NCBI GenBank assembly: GCA_045537065.1
Contig: JAZSOT010000053.1
Coordinates: 1 to 64,000 of the forward strand
Length of the DNA: 64,000 nt
Direction: 5' to 3'
DNA from: RGIG8709 sp045537065
GTDB lineage: Bacteria; Bacillota; Clostridia; Monoglobales; Monoglobaceae
Position numbers and translations under genes: made by a program. This document shows, in pieces, positions 1-8,626 of the stretch; position 1 is the first letter of the stretch; the number at the start of each line of letters is the position of its first letter. Below the pieces are notes generated by a model. It was not told the origin of the DNA and ran no database searches. It worked only from the letters and a program-made list of their open reading frames with translations.

Positions 1-300
1 TAGCTCAATTTTGAATACTAACGTTTTTGTAAAGTTCGTTTGAACTTTTGGAATTGACAAGGTCCTAAAACCTTGTGCAATTGTCGTAATAGTACATCTC
101 GTACTTATTACCGCTTTTCACTGTGTACTTTTCAAACATCACGTCGAAATCCGTTCTTTTCACTCCATTTTGCTATTCGCAAAATTCCGTCTTTACGAAC
201 GGTTTCTCCTCTTTCCCAAAAAACAAGTTTTTCGGGAGCCCTATTTAGGCTTCGAAGATTTTCGATGCCTCGTTCTTCGAGGACTTTTTAATCTTGCTCA
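1..300 (-). other. probable rRNA operon leader running off the left edge
   Basis: No credible protein gene is visible here. Read on the minus strand, the segment lies downstream of three tandem strong promoters. It contains short hairpins (arms 57-63/70-76, 31-37/42-48 and 268-272/278-282) and a TTTGAAAAGT string near 122-139 that resembles the boxA-like sequences of Firmicute rRNA leaders. This layout is what is usually seen just before 16S rRNA, so the 16S gene is expected shortly beyond position 1. No mature rRNA sequence is in the window, so the call is inference. Confidence 0.5.
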
Positions 301-317
301 ACGAAGTGAGCTTTAGT

Positions 318-346
318 ATTATATCATATTGCCATCTCTTTGTCAA
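318..346 (-). promoter_or_regulatory. consensus sigma-A promoter P1 of tandem rrn-type array
   Basis: On the minus strand, TTGACA (341-346) is followed by a 17-bp spacer and TATAAT (318-323), a perfect sigma-A consensus. It is the most downstream of three promoters and points to the left edge. Confidence 0.8.
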
Positions 347-401
347 GAACTTTTTTTAACTTTTTTAAAAATTTTCTTGTCCTTCAAGCGACAACTTTGA
401 C

Positions 402-430
402 ATTATAACACACACTTTCTAACTTGTCAA
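402..430 (-). promoter_or_regulatory. consensus sigma-A promoter P2 of tandem rrn-type array
   Basis: On the minus strand, TTGACA (425-430), a 17-bp spacer and TATAAT (402-407) again match the consensus exactly. It lies about 84 bp upstream of P1 and shares the AAAAGT-CTTGACA context. Confidence 0.8.
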
Positions 431-491
431 GACTTTTTTTGAAAATTTTCAAAATATTTTTTCAAGTCCCGAAAAGTGAGACAGTGTCATT

Positions 492-520
492 ATCTTAACA
501 CCATTTTAAACTTTTGTCAA
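492..520 (-). promoter_or_regulatory. sigma-A promoter P3 of tandem rrn-type array
   Basis: On the minus strand, TTGACA (515-520), a 17-bp spacer and TAAGAT (492-497). The flanking AAAAAAGTTCTTGACA context is repeated at P1 and P2, suggesting duplicated promoter units. Confidence 0.7.
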
Positions 521-621
521 GAACTTTTTTCAATTTTCTTAAAAAATTTAAAACAATGCTTTACATCCCTATTATTTACAGTTTTTTCTCTACTATTCAT
601 AATGTTTTTCTTCATATATAA

Positions 622-650
622 TTAAAGCAGAGGTCTGACCTCTGCTTTAA
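622..650 (-). terminator. hairpin downstream of rpoD
   Basis: A 14-bp perfect inverted repeat (622-635/637-650) lies immediately after the rpoD stop codon. The downstream T-run on the minus strand is weak, but the position and stem strength fit an operon-end terminator. Confidence 0.55.
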
Positions 651-653
651 CTT

Positions 654-2057
654 TTATTCTAAATAATCTTTAAGCTTTTTGCTTCTTGACGGATGACGAA
701 GCTTTCTCAGCGCTTTTGCCTCTATCTGTCTTATTCTTTCACGGGTTACATTAAACTCTTTGCCAACCTCTTCAAGAGTTCTTGCCCTGCCATCATCAAG
801 ACCAAATCTAAGTCTCAAAACTTTTTCTTCCCTTGCAGTCAATGTGTTTAACACTTCCACAAGCTGTTCTTTCAACAATGTGAATGTTGCGGCATCTGAC
901 GGTGCAGGAGCATCATCATCGGGAATAAAGTCTCCAAGGTGGCTATCCTCTTCCTCACCGATAGGTGTTTCAAGAGACACAGGTTCCTGAGCGATTTTCA
1001 TTATTTCCCCTACCTTATCAATAGGCATATTAAGTTCTTTTGCAACTTCTTCAGGTAGCGGGTCTCTGCCAAGCTCCTGAACAAGCTGTCTTGTTGCTCT
1101 TATAAGTTTATTGATTGTTTCTACCATATGAACAAGAATTCTGATAGTTCTTGCCTGATCTGCTATGGCTCTTGTTATTGCCTGTCTTATCCACCATGTT
1201 GCATATGTGCTGAATTTATAACCTTTTGTGTAGTCAAACTTTTCAACAGCTTTTATAAGACCAAGGTTTCCTTCCTGAATCAAATCAAGAAAAAGCATTC
1301 CTCTTCCCACATATCTTTTTGCAATACTTACAACAAGTCTTAAGTTCGCTTCTGCAAGTCTTCTCTTTGCTTTTAAGTCCCCCTGAGACATTTTCATCGC
1401 AAGATCTGCCTCTTCATCTGTTGACAAAAGAGAAACCTTTCCTATTTCCTTAAGGTACATTCTTACAGGGTCATCAATAGCTACACTGTCAGGAACACTT
1501 AAATCTTCAAGTTCTTCTTCTGTTATATTAAGGTCTTCTTCCATAAGTTCGATATCCTGAATATCGTCCTCAAAGTTACCTATAATTTCAATCCCCTGTT
1601 TTTCAAGATATTCATAAATCATATCTATCTGGTCGGGGTCTAACTCGATTTCATCAAGCTTTGTTGAAATATCTTTATAGGAAAGCTCTCCTTTTTTCTT
1701 CCCCATTTCAACAAGCTCCATTAATATCTGCTTTTTCACCTCTTTTGTTGCAGGTTTTTTTTCTTCCGCAGTCTTTTCTTCGTGCTTTTCATCTTCCGCC
1801 TTTTTCCTTGGAGCTCTTTTCTTTTTCTCGGCAGTCTCTGTTTTTACCTCAGCTTCAGGTTCTTCATCGGCCTTTTTAGCTTTTTTTGTCTTTGCAGGTT
1901 TTTTCGCCTCTTCTCCTGCTTCTTCCTGCACCGCCTCGGCTTTCTTTCTCTTCTTAGGTTTTTCTTCCTTTTCGGAGATAACCTCCATAGCAGCCTCTTC
2001 TTTTATATTTTCGGTTGTTTCAACCATTACCTCAGCTTCTGTTTTTTTCTTAGCCAT
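654..2057 (-). CDS. rpoD: RNA polymerase primary sigma factor (SigA/RpoD)
   Basis: Housekeeping sigma-70 factor that directs core RNA polymerase to TTGACA/TATAAT promoters. At 467 aa it is about 95 residues longer than Bacillus SigA. The extra length is an N-terminal Lys/Glu/Ala-rich, low-complexity segment (about residues 1-110). Region 1.2 is near residue 190, region 2 near 236 (NLRLVVSIAKRY), region 2.4 near 285 (YATWWIRQAITRA), and region 4.2 near 436-455 (VTRERIRQIEAKALRKLR). It is the last gene of a dgt-dnaG-rpoD operon, the usual clostridial macromolecular-synthesis arrangement. An AGGAGG-type site precedes the ATG. Confidence 0.97.
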   Translation of the reverse strand: MAKKKTEAEVMVETTENIKEEAAMEVISEKEEKPKKRKKAEAVQEEAGEEAKKPAKTKKAKKADEEPEAEVKTETAEKKKRAPRKKAEDEKHEEKTAEEKKPATKEVKKQILMELVEMGKKKGELSYKDISTKLDEIELDPDQIDMIYEYLEKQGIEIIGNFEDDIQDIELMEEDLNITEEELEDLSVPDSVAIDDPVRMYLKEIGKVSLLSTDEEADLAMKMSQGDLKAKRRLAEANLRLVVSIAKRYVGRGMLFLDLIQEGNLGLIKAVEKFDYTKGYKFSTYATWWIRQAITRAIADQARTIRILVHMVETINKLIRATRQLVQELGRDPLPEEVAKELNMPIDKVGEIMKIAQEPVSLETPIGEEEDSHLGDFIPDDDAPAPSDAATFTLLKEQLVEVLNTLTAREEKVLRLRFGLDDGRARTLEEVGKEFNVTRERIRQIEAKALRKLRHPSRSKKLKDYLE

Positions 2058-2079
2058 AATTTTTCCTCCTATATAAAGA

Positions 2080-3870
2080 CTAACCTTTGTCTTTTCTGAG
2101 CTGCTCCATCATTCTCATCAGCGAATCAATATCGCCATCCTCTGCCAGAGCCTGTTCCTTTCTTCTGTTTTTTATTCTCTTTATAATTTCAAGTGGTTCA
2201 TAAACCGCCATTTTCTTATTATCAACATTTTTATCGTCCGAAAGAATTCTCGCCGCCTCTGCCGTGTCACCAAATTCCATTTCCGAAATCAGCATAGCAG
2301 AATTTACTCTTTCGCCCCGATTATGTATCTCATAAATTTTTTCAGCCAACATTCTGTGAAGACCTTCCGAAAAATCTTCGGGCAAAAGTTCTTCCTTTAC
2401 AACAGAAAAAACCTCTTTTTCACACATTAGATTAAGAACCAGCTGTTCTGCGTTATAAAGCCGCATACCGTCAAGGCTTTTTCTTCCTCCCGTTCGGGTT
2501 TCAAAGTTCTTTTTTTCGGTTTTCTCGACTCTTCTCTTTTCTGCCGTTTCTGCCTTTTGCGTGTGTTTATTTATATGAACATTGACCGCATCCAGAGAAA
2601 TATCATACTTTCTTGAAAAGTCCTTCATAAAGATTTCTCTTTCCACAGGGTCCTTTATGGTCGAAAATACCTCAGCAACTTTGGTGATAAACTCCGTTTT
2701 TTCGGCACTATCTTCAAGATTATATTCTTTCTCAATTTTCAAAATCCTATACTCCGTAAGGTTTTTAGCCTTTCCAATAAGATTTTTAAACATTTCGGCA
2801 CCTTTTGCTTTTATATACTCATCGGGGTCTTTTCCGTCAGTTATCGTCAGCACCTTGGTTTTTATTCCTGCCTCCGACAATATTCCTCCTGCTCTCAGAG
2901 CTGCTTTTTGCCCCGCCTCATCAGCATCATAACACAAAACGGCTTTTCCTTTATATTTTTTTATTATTCCCGCCTGTTCGGGAGTGAAAGCCGTCCCAAG
3001 TGAGGCTACCGCATTGGTGAATCCGCTTTGATACAGAGAAATAACATCCATATAGCCTTCCATAATAAGAAGATTTTCTTCTTTTGAATTTTTTGCAAAA
3101 TTCATTGAGAACAAGTTCTCTTTTTTCTTAAATATTAATGTTTCAGGAGAATTTAAATATTTTGCCGAGTCGGACCTATCATCAATAATTCTTCCCCCAA
3201 AGCCTATTACATTTCCTCTCAAATCAATTATAGGAAACATTATTCTGTTCCTGAATTTATCAAAATACGAATTGTCATTATCTCTTTTTACTATAAGTCC
3301 GCATTCCAAAATTTCCTTCTCGCTGTATCCAAGACCTTTAAGGTGTTCTAATAACATATTCCACGAATCCGGTGCATAGCCTATACCAAAGGTTGTTATA
3401 GTTTTAGCGGTTATTTTTCTGTTTACCAGATACCTGAGTGCATAAGAATACTTTTTATCATTCAGGCAGGAGTGGAAAAACTTCCCTGCATCTGAATTCA
3501 TTTTATACATTCTCTGTTTCTTTTCGTGGAGCTTTGCCATTTCGTTTTTTTCCTGCACTGTGCGGTTTTCAGGCATTGGTATTCTCGCTCTGTCCGCCAG
3601 CAGTTTTAAGGCTTCCATAAAATCAAGATTTTCTCTCTGCATTATAAAATGAATAACTGTTCCGCCCGCTCCGCATCCAAAGCAGTGAAAAAGCTGTTTA
3701 TCAGGAGAGACCGAAAATGACGGAGACTTTTTATCATTATGAAGAGGACAAAGTCCTTGAAAACGGCTTCCCACCCTTTTCAGCTTTGTGTATTCCGAAA
3801 CGATTTCCACTATATCATTTTTTTCAATTACTTCATCTATAAAGCTTTGAAAATCAGATGAAATTGCCAT
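2080..3870 (-). CDS. dnaG: DNA primase DnaG
   Basis: Synthesises RNA primers for replication together with the replicative helicase. The 596-aa protein has the CHC2 zinc finger near residues 41-66 (CPLHNDKKSP, then HCFGC), the primase catalytic core, and a Toprim domain near residue 267 (LLIMEGYMDV, followed by YDADEAGQ). The C-terminal part would hold the helicase-interaction region. It lies 22 bp upstream of rpoD and about 57 bp downstream of the dgt-like gene, all minus strand. Length and order match the family. Confidence 0.97.
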   Translation of the reverse strand: MAISSDFQSFIDEVIEKNDIVEIVSEYTKLKRVGSRFQGLCPLHNDKKSPSFSVSPDKQLFHCFGCGAGGTVIHFIMQRENLDFMEALKLLADRARIPMPENRTVQEKNEMAKLHEKKQRMYKMNSDAGKFFHSCLNDKKYSYALRYLVNRKITAKTITTFGIGYAPDSWNMLLEHLKGLGYSEKEILECGLIVKRDNDNSYFDKFRNRIMFPIIDLRGNVIGFGGRIIDDRSDSAKYLNSPETLIFKKKENLFSMNFAKNSKEENLLIMEGYMDVISLYQSGFTNAVASLGTAFTPEQAGIIKKYKGKAVLCYDADEAGQKAALRAGGILSEAGIKTKVLTITDGKDPDEYIKAKGAEMFKNLIGKAKNLTEYRILKIEKEYNLEDSAEKTEFITKVAEVFSTIKDPVEREIFMKDFSRKYDISLDAVNVHINKHTQKAETAEKRRVEKTEKKNFETRTGGRKSLDGMRLYNAEQLVLNLMCEKEVFSVVKEELLPEDFSEGLHRMLAEKIYEIHNRGERVNSAMLISEMEFGDTAEAARILSDDKNVDNKKMAVYEPLEIIKRIKNRRKEQALAEDGDIDSLMRMMEQLRKDKG

Positions 3871-3927
3871 TTTCTCACCTCTTTGTTATATTATTCGACA
3901 GAAAACTCCGTTTTCCTTTTACAAAAA

Positions 3928-4914
3928 CTAATTTGACGGAATAAAATATTTGCTGAACTTATCCATTGCATATCTATCCGTCATACCCGCTATATAATCT
4001 CTTACCTTTATAAGAACCTGACTTTCATCAGGAACTTCCATATCCTCTATAAACTCAGGGTTTGAAACATAAAGATTATAAAGACTTTCTATAATATGAA
4101 ACGCCTTTTCTTCCTCTCTTTTAGCATAGGGGCGAAGATACACATTTTCAAACATAAAACTGCGAAGCCCCATCATTGCCTCAAAAACAGAATCTTCCAT
4201 AATTATATCAGGCTTATTCAGGCTTTCCGAAATTATAGCATTTATCATTATATTCAATCTTTCAGAATGATTTCTTCCAAGTATTTTGACGAACTTTGCA
4301 GGAATTTGGTTCTCTTTCAGTTCTCCGCTTGATATGGCATCATCAATATCATGATTCACATAAGCAATTTTATCCGCAAAACGGATGATTTTACCCTCAA
4401 GAGTTTTAGGCATTTTATCCCCCGTGTGGCAGAGTATTCCGTCACACACCTCATCTGTTAAATTAAGTCCGCCTTTTTTCTCTAAAATATTAACAACTCT
4501 CAGGCTTTGTTCGTTGTGCTTAAAGCCGATAGGCGAAAGCTTGTCAAGCGTCCTCTCCCCTGCATGTCCGAAAGGGGTGTGCCCCAAATCATGTCCGAGA
4601 GCAATCGCTTCCGTTAAATCCTCGTTAAGTCTTAGTGCCCTTGCAATAGTTCTTGCAATCTGGGCAACCTCTAAAGTGTGAGTGAGACGGGTTCTTATAT
4701 GGTCTCCGTCAGATTTTAAGAAAACCTGAGTTTTATGCTTGAGCCTGCGAAATGCCTTTGAATGAATTATTCTGTCTCTGTCCCTTTGAAAATCTGTTCT
4801 TAAAGAACATTTTTCTTCAAAGGTTGCTCTTCCCAAAGAGTCGCAGCTTCTAACTCCATACTCGCATATTGTATATTTTTCATTTTCCTCAATCTGCTCT
4901 CTTATGTTCACCAT
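3928..4914 (-). CDS. dGTP triphosphohydrolase-like HD-domain dNTPase
   Basis: Hydrolyses dNTPs to the nucleoside and triphosphate, thereby trimming the nucleotide pool. The 328-aa protein shows the HD-superfamily metal ligands in RLTHTLEVAQIA and LGHDLGHTPFGHAGE, and the conserved FRRLKHKTQVF segment near the N terminus. The length fits the Gram-positive dGTPase-like family rather than the longer enterobacterial Dgt. It heads the dgt-dnaG-rpoD operon; this linkage is common in Clostridia and points to a replication-associated role. Substrate preference cannot be read from sequence. Confidence 0.92.
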   Translation of the reverse strand: MVNIREQIEENEKYTICEYGVRSCDSLGRATFEEKCSLRTDFQRDRDRIIHSKAFRRLKHKTQVFLKSDGDHIRTRLTHTLEVAQIARTIARALRLNEDLTEAIALGHDLGHTPFGHAGERTLDKLSPIGFKHNEQSLRVVNILEKKGGLNLTDEVCDGILCHTGDKMPKTLEGKIIRFADKIAYVNHDIDDAISSGELKENQIPAKFVKILGRNHSERLNIMINAIISESLNKPDIIMEDSVFEAMMGLRSFMFENVYLRPYAKREEEKAFHIIESLYNLYVSNPEFIEDMEVPDESQVLIKVRDYIAGMTDRYAMDKFSKYFIPSN

Positions 4915-4978
4915 ATCATTCCTTTTCTTTATCTTTTATGTTAAAATTCTACATATCCTGCAAATTTCCTTTTTTTGA

Positions 4979-5007
4979 TTGACTAAATATTAAATCTGTT
5001 ATATAAT
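4979..5007 (+). promoter_or_regulatory. sigma-A promoter for trmK operon
   Basis: TTGACT (4979-4984), a 17-bp spacer and TATAAT (5002-5007) lie 39 bp upstream of the trmK start. A second TATAAT at 5013-5018 is an alternative -10 element. Confidence 0.7.
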
Positions 5008-5045
5008 TATTATATAATGTACGGATTTTTTGAAAGGATAAAAAA

Positions 5046-5735
5046 ATGGACTATCCAAGACTTGATGACAGATTAAAAAGTGTGGCAGATTTTATTCCCC
5101 CTTGTGATACATTTTTAGATGTGGGAACAGATCACGCATATCTGCCCGTTTATCTCCTGAAAAAAGGGATATGTAAAAAGGCAATAGCATCCGATTTAAG
5201 ATGCGGGCCTCTTAAATCTGCTGAAAAGACAGCCTCATTATACGGCGAAAAAGAAAACATTTCCCTGAGACTTGGAAGCGGCTTTGAAACTGTTAAAAAG
5301 GGAGAGGTTTCATCTGCTGCAGTTTGCGGAATGGGCGGAATTTTGATTTCCGAAATTTTAAAAGCCTCTGATGAGGTTGTAAGAGAAATCAAAACCCTTA
5401 TTCTTCAGCCTATGACGGCGGTTTATGAACTCCGTTGCTATCTTTACGAAAACGGATACACCATTGATGACGAGATTCTTGCGTCAGATAATGGCAAAAT
5501 ATATTCTATTCTTAAAGTTCATTCAGGAAAATGCGACGTACCGTCAAATGCAGAAATATTTATGGGAAAGCATATTCTCCTGAAAAACGGCGAACTTTAT
5601 ACCAAATACAAGCAAAAACAGATAAAAAAGCTTGAGGCACAAATACAGGGAATAAAAAAATCCCGCAACACTGAAAACAAACAAAAGCTTGAAGAGACAG
5701 AAAAACTTTTGAACGATATAAAAAATCTTTTATAA
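5046..5735 (+). CDS. trmK: tRNA (adenine(22)-N1)-methyltransferase TrmK
   Basis: SAM-dependent methyltransferase that modifies A22 in the D-loop of some tRNAs. The 229-aa protein has the Rossmann motif I DVGTDHAYLPVYLLKKG near residue 21 and the diagnostic GMGG motif near residue 96 (CGMGGILIS). The C-terminal 40 residues are Lys/Gln/Glu-rich and likely form the helical coiled-coil tail typical of TrmK. Start chosen at the ATG after GAAAGGAT. It is followed after 12 bp by the Nif3-like gene, a pair often seen in Firmicutes near rpoD/dnaG. Confidence 0.93.
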   Translation: MDYPRLDDRLKSVADFIPPCDTFLDVGTDHAYLPVYLLKKGICKKAIASDLRCGPLKSAEKTASLYGEKENISLRLGSGFETVKKGEVSSAAVCGMGGILISEILKASDEVVREIKTLILQPMTAVYELRCYLYENGYTIDDEILASDNGKIYSILKVHSGKCDVPSNAEIFMGKHILLKNGELYTKYKQKQIKKLEAQIQGIKKSRNTENKQKLEETEKLLNDIKNLL

Positions 5736-5747
5736 GGAGGACAGATT

Positions 5748-6548
5748 ATGGTTTTACTTGAAGAAATTTTAAGCTTTCTCCGCACAGGTTTTCCCGAAGA
5801 GTTAAAAGAAGAATGGGATAACGTTGGACTTATGACAGGAGATGAAAACCAGAACATAAACAAGGTTTTGGTGACTCTTGACGTTACATCAGACACAGTT
5901 CGGGAAGCAATTTCCTTTGGTGCCGAGCTTATTATATCCCACCACCCCCTTATATTTTCACCTATTAAAAATATAACCGAGGACAATGCCACAGGGAGTC
6001 TTCTTCGCCAGCTTATAAAACACGATATTTCCGTTTACAGTATGCACACCAATTTCGACAAAGCAAAGGGCGGAATGAACGACTTGCTCGCAGAAAAACT
6101 GGGTCTTTTATATGTACGTGAATATTTTGAAGATGAGCTTTTGACCCCTGAGGGGAAAAAGCTTGATAACATTGGAAGAGTGGGAACTCTTCCATCCCCT
6201 ATGACTCTTGATGACTTTGCAGATTTTGTTAAGGCATCTCTTGACTCATCCGCCATAAAGGTTTTCGGAAATGGCGACGAAACCGTTAAAAACATTGCCC
6301 TTTGTTCAGGTAGCGGAGGCAGTATGCTTTACTCTGCATACAATTCAGGGGCAGATGTTTACGTTTCTTCAGACCTTGGACATCATCATGCACAGACCGC
6401 TTCCGAAATAGGTCTTAATATGATAGATGCAGGACATTTTGAAACAGAAAATATAATTTGTCAATATTTATACGATGTTTTAAATTCTGAGTTCCCCGAT
6501 TTGCTCATTAAAAAATCGGATGCAGAACCTTATTACAGAAGTATTTAG
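5748..6548 (+). CDS. Nif3-like dinuclear metal-centre protein
   Basis: Member of the widespread NIF3/DUF34 family, which forms hexameric rings with a dinuclear metal site; its biochemical function is unsettled. The 266-aa protein is the short form lacking the inserted PII-like domain of Bacillus YqfO (about 370 aa). Putative metal ligands include SHHPLIF near residue 64, HTNFD near 100, and the C-terminal GHHHAQTA and DAGHFETE segments. AAGGAGG precedes the ATG. It probably shares a transcript with trmK and with the DRTGG gene 15 bp downstream. Confidence 0.9.
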   Translation: MVLLEEILSFLRTGFPEELKEEWDNVGLMTGDENQNINKVLVTLDVTSDTVREAISFGAELIISHHPLIFSPIKNITEDNATGSLLRQLIKHDISVYSMHTNFDKAKGGMNDLLAEKLGLLYVREYFEDELLTPEGKKLDNIGRVGTLPSPMTLDDFADFVKASLDSSAIKVFGNGDETVKNIALCSGSGGSMLYSAYNSGADVYVSSDLGHHHAQTASEIGLNMIDAGHFETENIICQYLYDVLNSEFPDLLIKKSDAEPYYRSI

Positions 6549-6563
6549 TTAGGAGGAATTAAA

Positions 6564-6917
6564 TTGAAACTTAGACAGGTTATGGAGCTTCTTGATGCGA
6601 AAATTCTTTGCGGAGAGGATAAGCTTGATATCGAAGTTAATTCCGCTTGCGGATGCGACCTTATGAGCGATGTTTTAGCCTTTGTTAAAGACAAAGCACT
6701 TCTTCTTACAGGCCTTGTTAATCCACAGGTTATAAGAACTGCCGAAATGATGGATATTTCTGCCATTGTTTTTGTGAGAGGGAAAATGCCTGACGAAAAC
6801 ACCTTATCCCTGGCAAATGAAAAGGATATGGTTATCTTTTCAACAGAAATGGCTCTTTACCCATCCTGCGGAAAGCTTTATTCAAACGGTCTTATTGCAA
6901 AAGGCAAGGGGGAATAA
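6564..6917 (+). CDS. DRTGG-domain protein (sensory hydrogenase module)
   Basis: Small 117-aa protein resembling the DRTGG domain found in HPr kinase, phosphotransacetylase and stand-alone clostridial proteins; no catalytic function is established. The start is TTG, supported by AGGAGG at 6551-6556. The body has alternating beta/alpha patterning with ALLLTGLVNPQVIRTAE and the conserved end DMVIFSTEMALYP. Its genes on both sides are an RsbW-like ATPase and a divergent [FeFe]-hydrogenase, and a second DRTGG protein lies at 8627. Inference: a ligand-binding or signalling partner in redox or H2 sensing. Confidence 0.8.
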   Translation: MKLRQVMELLDAKILCGEDKLDIEVNSACGCDLMSDVLAFVKDKALLLTGLVNPQVIRTAEMMDISAIVFVRGKMPDENTLSLANEKDMVIFSTEMALYPSCGKLYSNGLIAKGKGE

Positions 6918-6919
6918 TC

Positions 6920-7345
6920 GTGAGTGCAGAGCTTAAATTTCACTACACAGTTGACCCCGACGATTTTGCAAGAGCAGGTGAAACCTCAAGTGCGGTTAAG
7001 AAAAAGCTTAATCAACTTGGCTTTTCTCCCGAGGTAGTCAGAAAAACCGCTATCTCTATGTATGAGGGAGAAATTAATATGGTTATTCATGCAGACGGCG
7101 GAACAATTGATGTTGACATTTTCCCTGACAGAATAGAAATTATTATGAAGGACAAAGGTCCCGGAATTCCTGATATCGAAAAAGCTATGCAGGCAGGCTT
7201 CTCAACCGCCGACCATTCGGTGAGAGAGCTTGGCTTCGGTGCAGGAATGGGACTGCCAAATATGAAGAAATATAGTGATGAAATGTATATTGACACCGAA
7301 ATCGGTGTTGGTACCACTGTTAAGCTTATTATCAAATCGGCTTAA
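6920..7345 (+). CDS. RsbW/anti-sigma-type ATP-binding protein
   Basis: GHKL-fold ATPase of 141 aa, a stand-alone HATPase_c domain like anti-sigma serine kinases. The N-box region is EINMVIHADGG, G1 is KDKGPGIPD, and G2 is GFGAGMGLPNM. There is no histidine-phosphoacceptor domain. The GTG start is 2 bp after the DRTGG stop, implying coupled translation. It may phosphorylate or bind a partner in this module in response to the hydrogenase-like sensor. The partner is unknown, because no STAS anti-anti-sigma factor is visible in the window. Confidence 0.85.
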   Translation: MSAELKFHYTVDPDDFARAGETSSAVKKKLNQLGFSPEVVRKTAISMYEGEINMVIHADGGTIDVDIFPDRIEIIMKDKGPGIPDIEKAMQAGFSTADHSVRELGFGAGMGLPNMKKYSDEMYIDTEIGVGTTVKLIIKSA

Positions 7346-7365
7346 ACTCAAAGGAGTGATTTATC

Positions 7366-8616
7366 TTGAAAAAATACTGGCACTCAGTTACTTTAGATAA
7401 AGAGCTTTGCAAAGGCTGTACCAATTGCCTAAAACCCTGTCCGACTCAGGCTATAAGAGTTCAAAACGGCAAGGCTAAAATCTTAAAGGAACGCTGTATT
7501 GACTGCGGAGAGTGTATAAGAGTTTGTCCTTATCACGCCAAAAAGGCAGTTACCGACAGCTTTGATGTTCTTGATAATTATAAATATAAAGTTGCACTTA
7601 CTGCACCTGCATTCTATGGTCAGTTTTCCATTGCAGAAGATGTTCCCACTATTCTTACCGCCATTACAGAAAGCGGATTTGATGATGTTTTTGAGGTTGC
7701 GGAGGGTGCAAGACAGATAAGCGAAAAAACAAGACAACTGCTTGAATGCGGAGAGCTTTTTAAACCCGCTATTTCCTCTGCCTGTCCTGCGGTTTTAAGA
7801 CTTATTGCGGTTAAATTTCCAAATCTTGTGGAAAACATAATTCCACTCAGGTCTCCAATGGAGGTTGCCGCAAAGCAGGCAAGAGATGCCGCTGTTAAAA
7901 AAACAGGTCTTTTGCCTGAGGAAATCGGAATATTCTTTATAAGTCCTTGTGCCGCAAAGGCAACAAGCGTTAAGGACCTTTTAACCGTACATAAATCAGA
8001 GGTTGACGGAGTTCTTTCAATGAAAGAAGTCTTTTTAAAAATTGCCAAAAACGTTGGAAAGGTTTCTGCCCCAAAAGATTTTGACATTGCTGGCAGCGAG
8101 GGAATGAAATGGGCACTTAACGGTGGCGAAAGTGCAGGAATTAAAGGCAAAAAAACCATTGCCGTTGACGGAATTAAAAACGTTATCAGCGTTCTTGAGG
8201 CAATTGAAGACGGAAAGCTTTCGGATATAGATTTTGTTGAGGCTTTAGCCTGCACAGGCGGATGCCTTGGAGGCCCTCTTACTGCGGAGAATAATTTTGT
8301 TGCAAGGTCAAGGCTACAGAGAATGTGCGACAATGCAAACAAAAAAGAAGACGCCACTCTTGACGAAAACACAAACTATTTCTGGGACGAACCCGTTGTT
8401 TACAGACCTGTTTTAAACCTTGACACAAATATTATCCGTGCTATGGAAAAAATGAACGAAATAGAAAGCATATATGAAAGACTTCCAAAGCTTGACTGCG
8501 GGTCTTGCGGTTCTCCAAGCTGCCATAGCCTTGCAGAGGATATAGTTCGCGGTTATGCAAAGGAAACAGACTGCATCTTTGTTCTTAAAGAAAAACTTAA
8601 GAATCTAGCTGATTAA
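7366..8616 (+). CDS. putative sensory [FeFe]-hydrogenase (HydS-like)
   Basis: A 416-aa [FeFe]-hydrogenase large-subunit homologue. The N terminus has two [4Fe-4S] ferredoxin motifs (CKGCTNCLKPC and CIDCGECIRVC). The H-cluster domain has altered motifs: L1 SSACPAV near residue 138, L2 SPCAAK near 192, and L3 ACTGGCLGG near 296. Alanine replaces the proton-transfer Cys of catalytic enzymes, as reported for sensory hydrogenases. The C terminus carries another Cys-rich cluster (CGSCGSPSC, then C). TTG start with AAGGAG. It has no PAS domain, unlike group C enzymes, and the DRTGG/ATPase context supports signalling rather than bulk H2 production. Confidence 0.85.
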   Translation: MKKYWHSVTLDKELCKGCTNCLKPCPTQAIRVQNGKAKILKERCIDCGECIRVCPYHAKKAVTDSFDVLDNYKYKVALTAPAFYGQFSIAEDVPTILTAITESGFDDVFEVAEGARQISEKTRQLLECGELFKPAISSACPAVLRLIAVKFPNLVENIIPLRSPMEVAAKQARDAAVKKTGLLPEEIGIFFISPCAAKATSVKDLLTVHKSEVDGVLSMKEVFLKIAKNVGKVSAPKDFDIAGSEGMKWALNGGESAGIKGKKTIAVDGIKNVISVLEAIEDGKLSDIDFVEALACTGGCLGGPLTAENNFVARSRLQRMCDNANKKEDATLDENTNYFWDEPVVYRPVLNLDTNIIRAMEKMNEIESIYERLPKLDCGSCGSPSCHSLAEDIVRGYAKETDCIFVLKEKLKNLAD

Positions 8617-8626
8617 GGAGATTAAT

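Noticed and set aside
73..291. An open frame of 72 codons in the left leader region
   Set aside because: No ribosome site; it lies antisense in an apparent rRNA leader with hairpins, and the protein has no recognisable features.
7620..8372. Long antisense open frame (250 codons) opposite the sensory hydrogenase
   Set aside because: Codon pattern and lack of a ribosome site mark it as the shadow of the real gene on the other strand.
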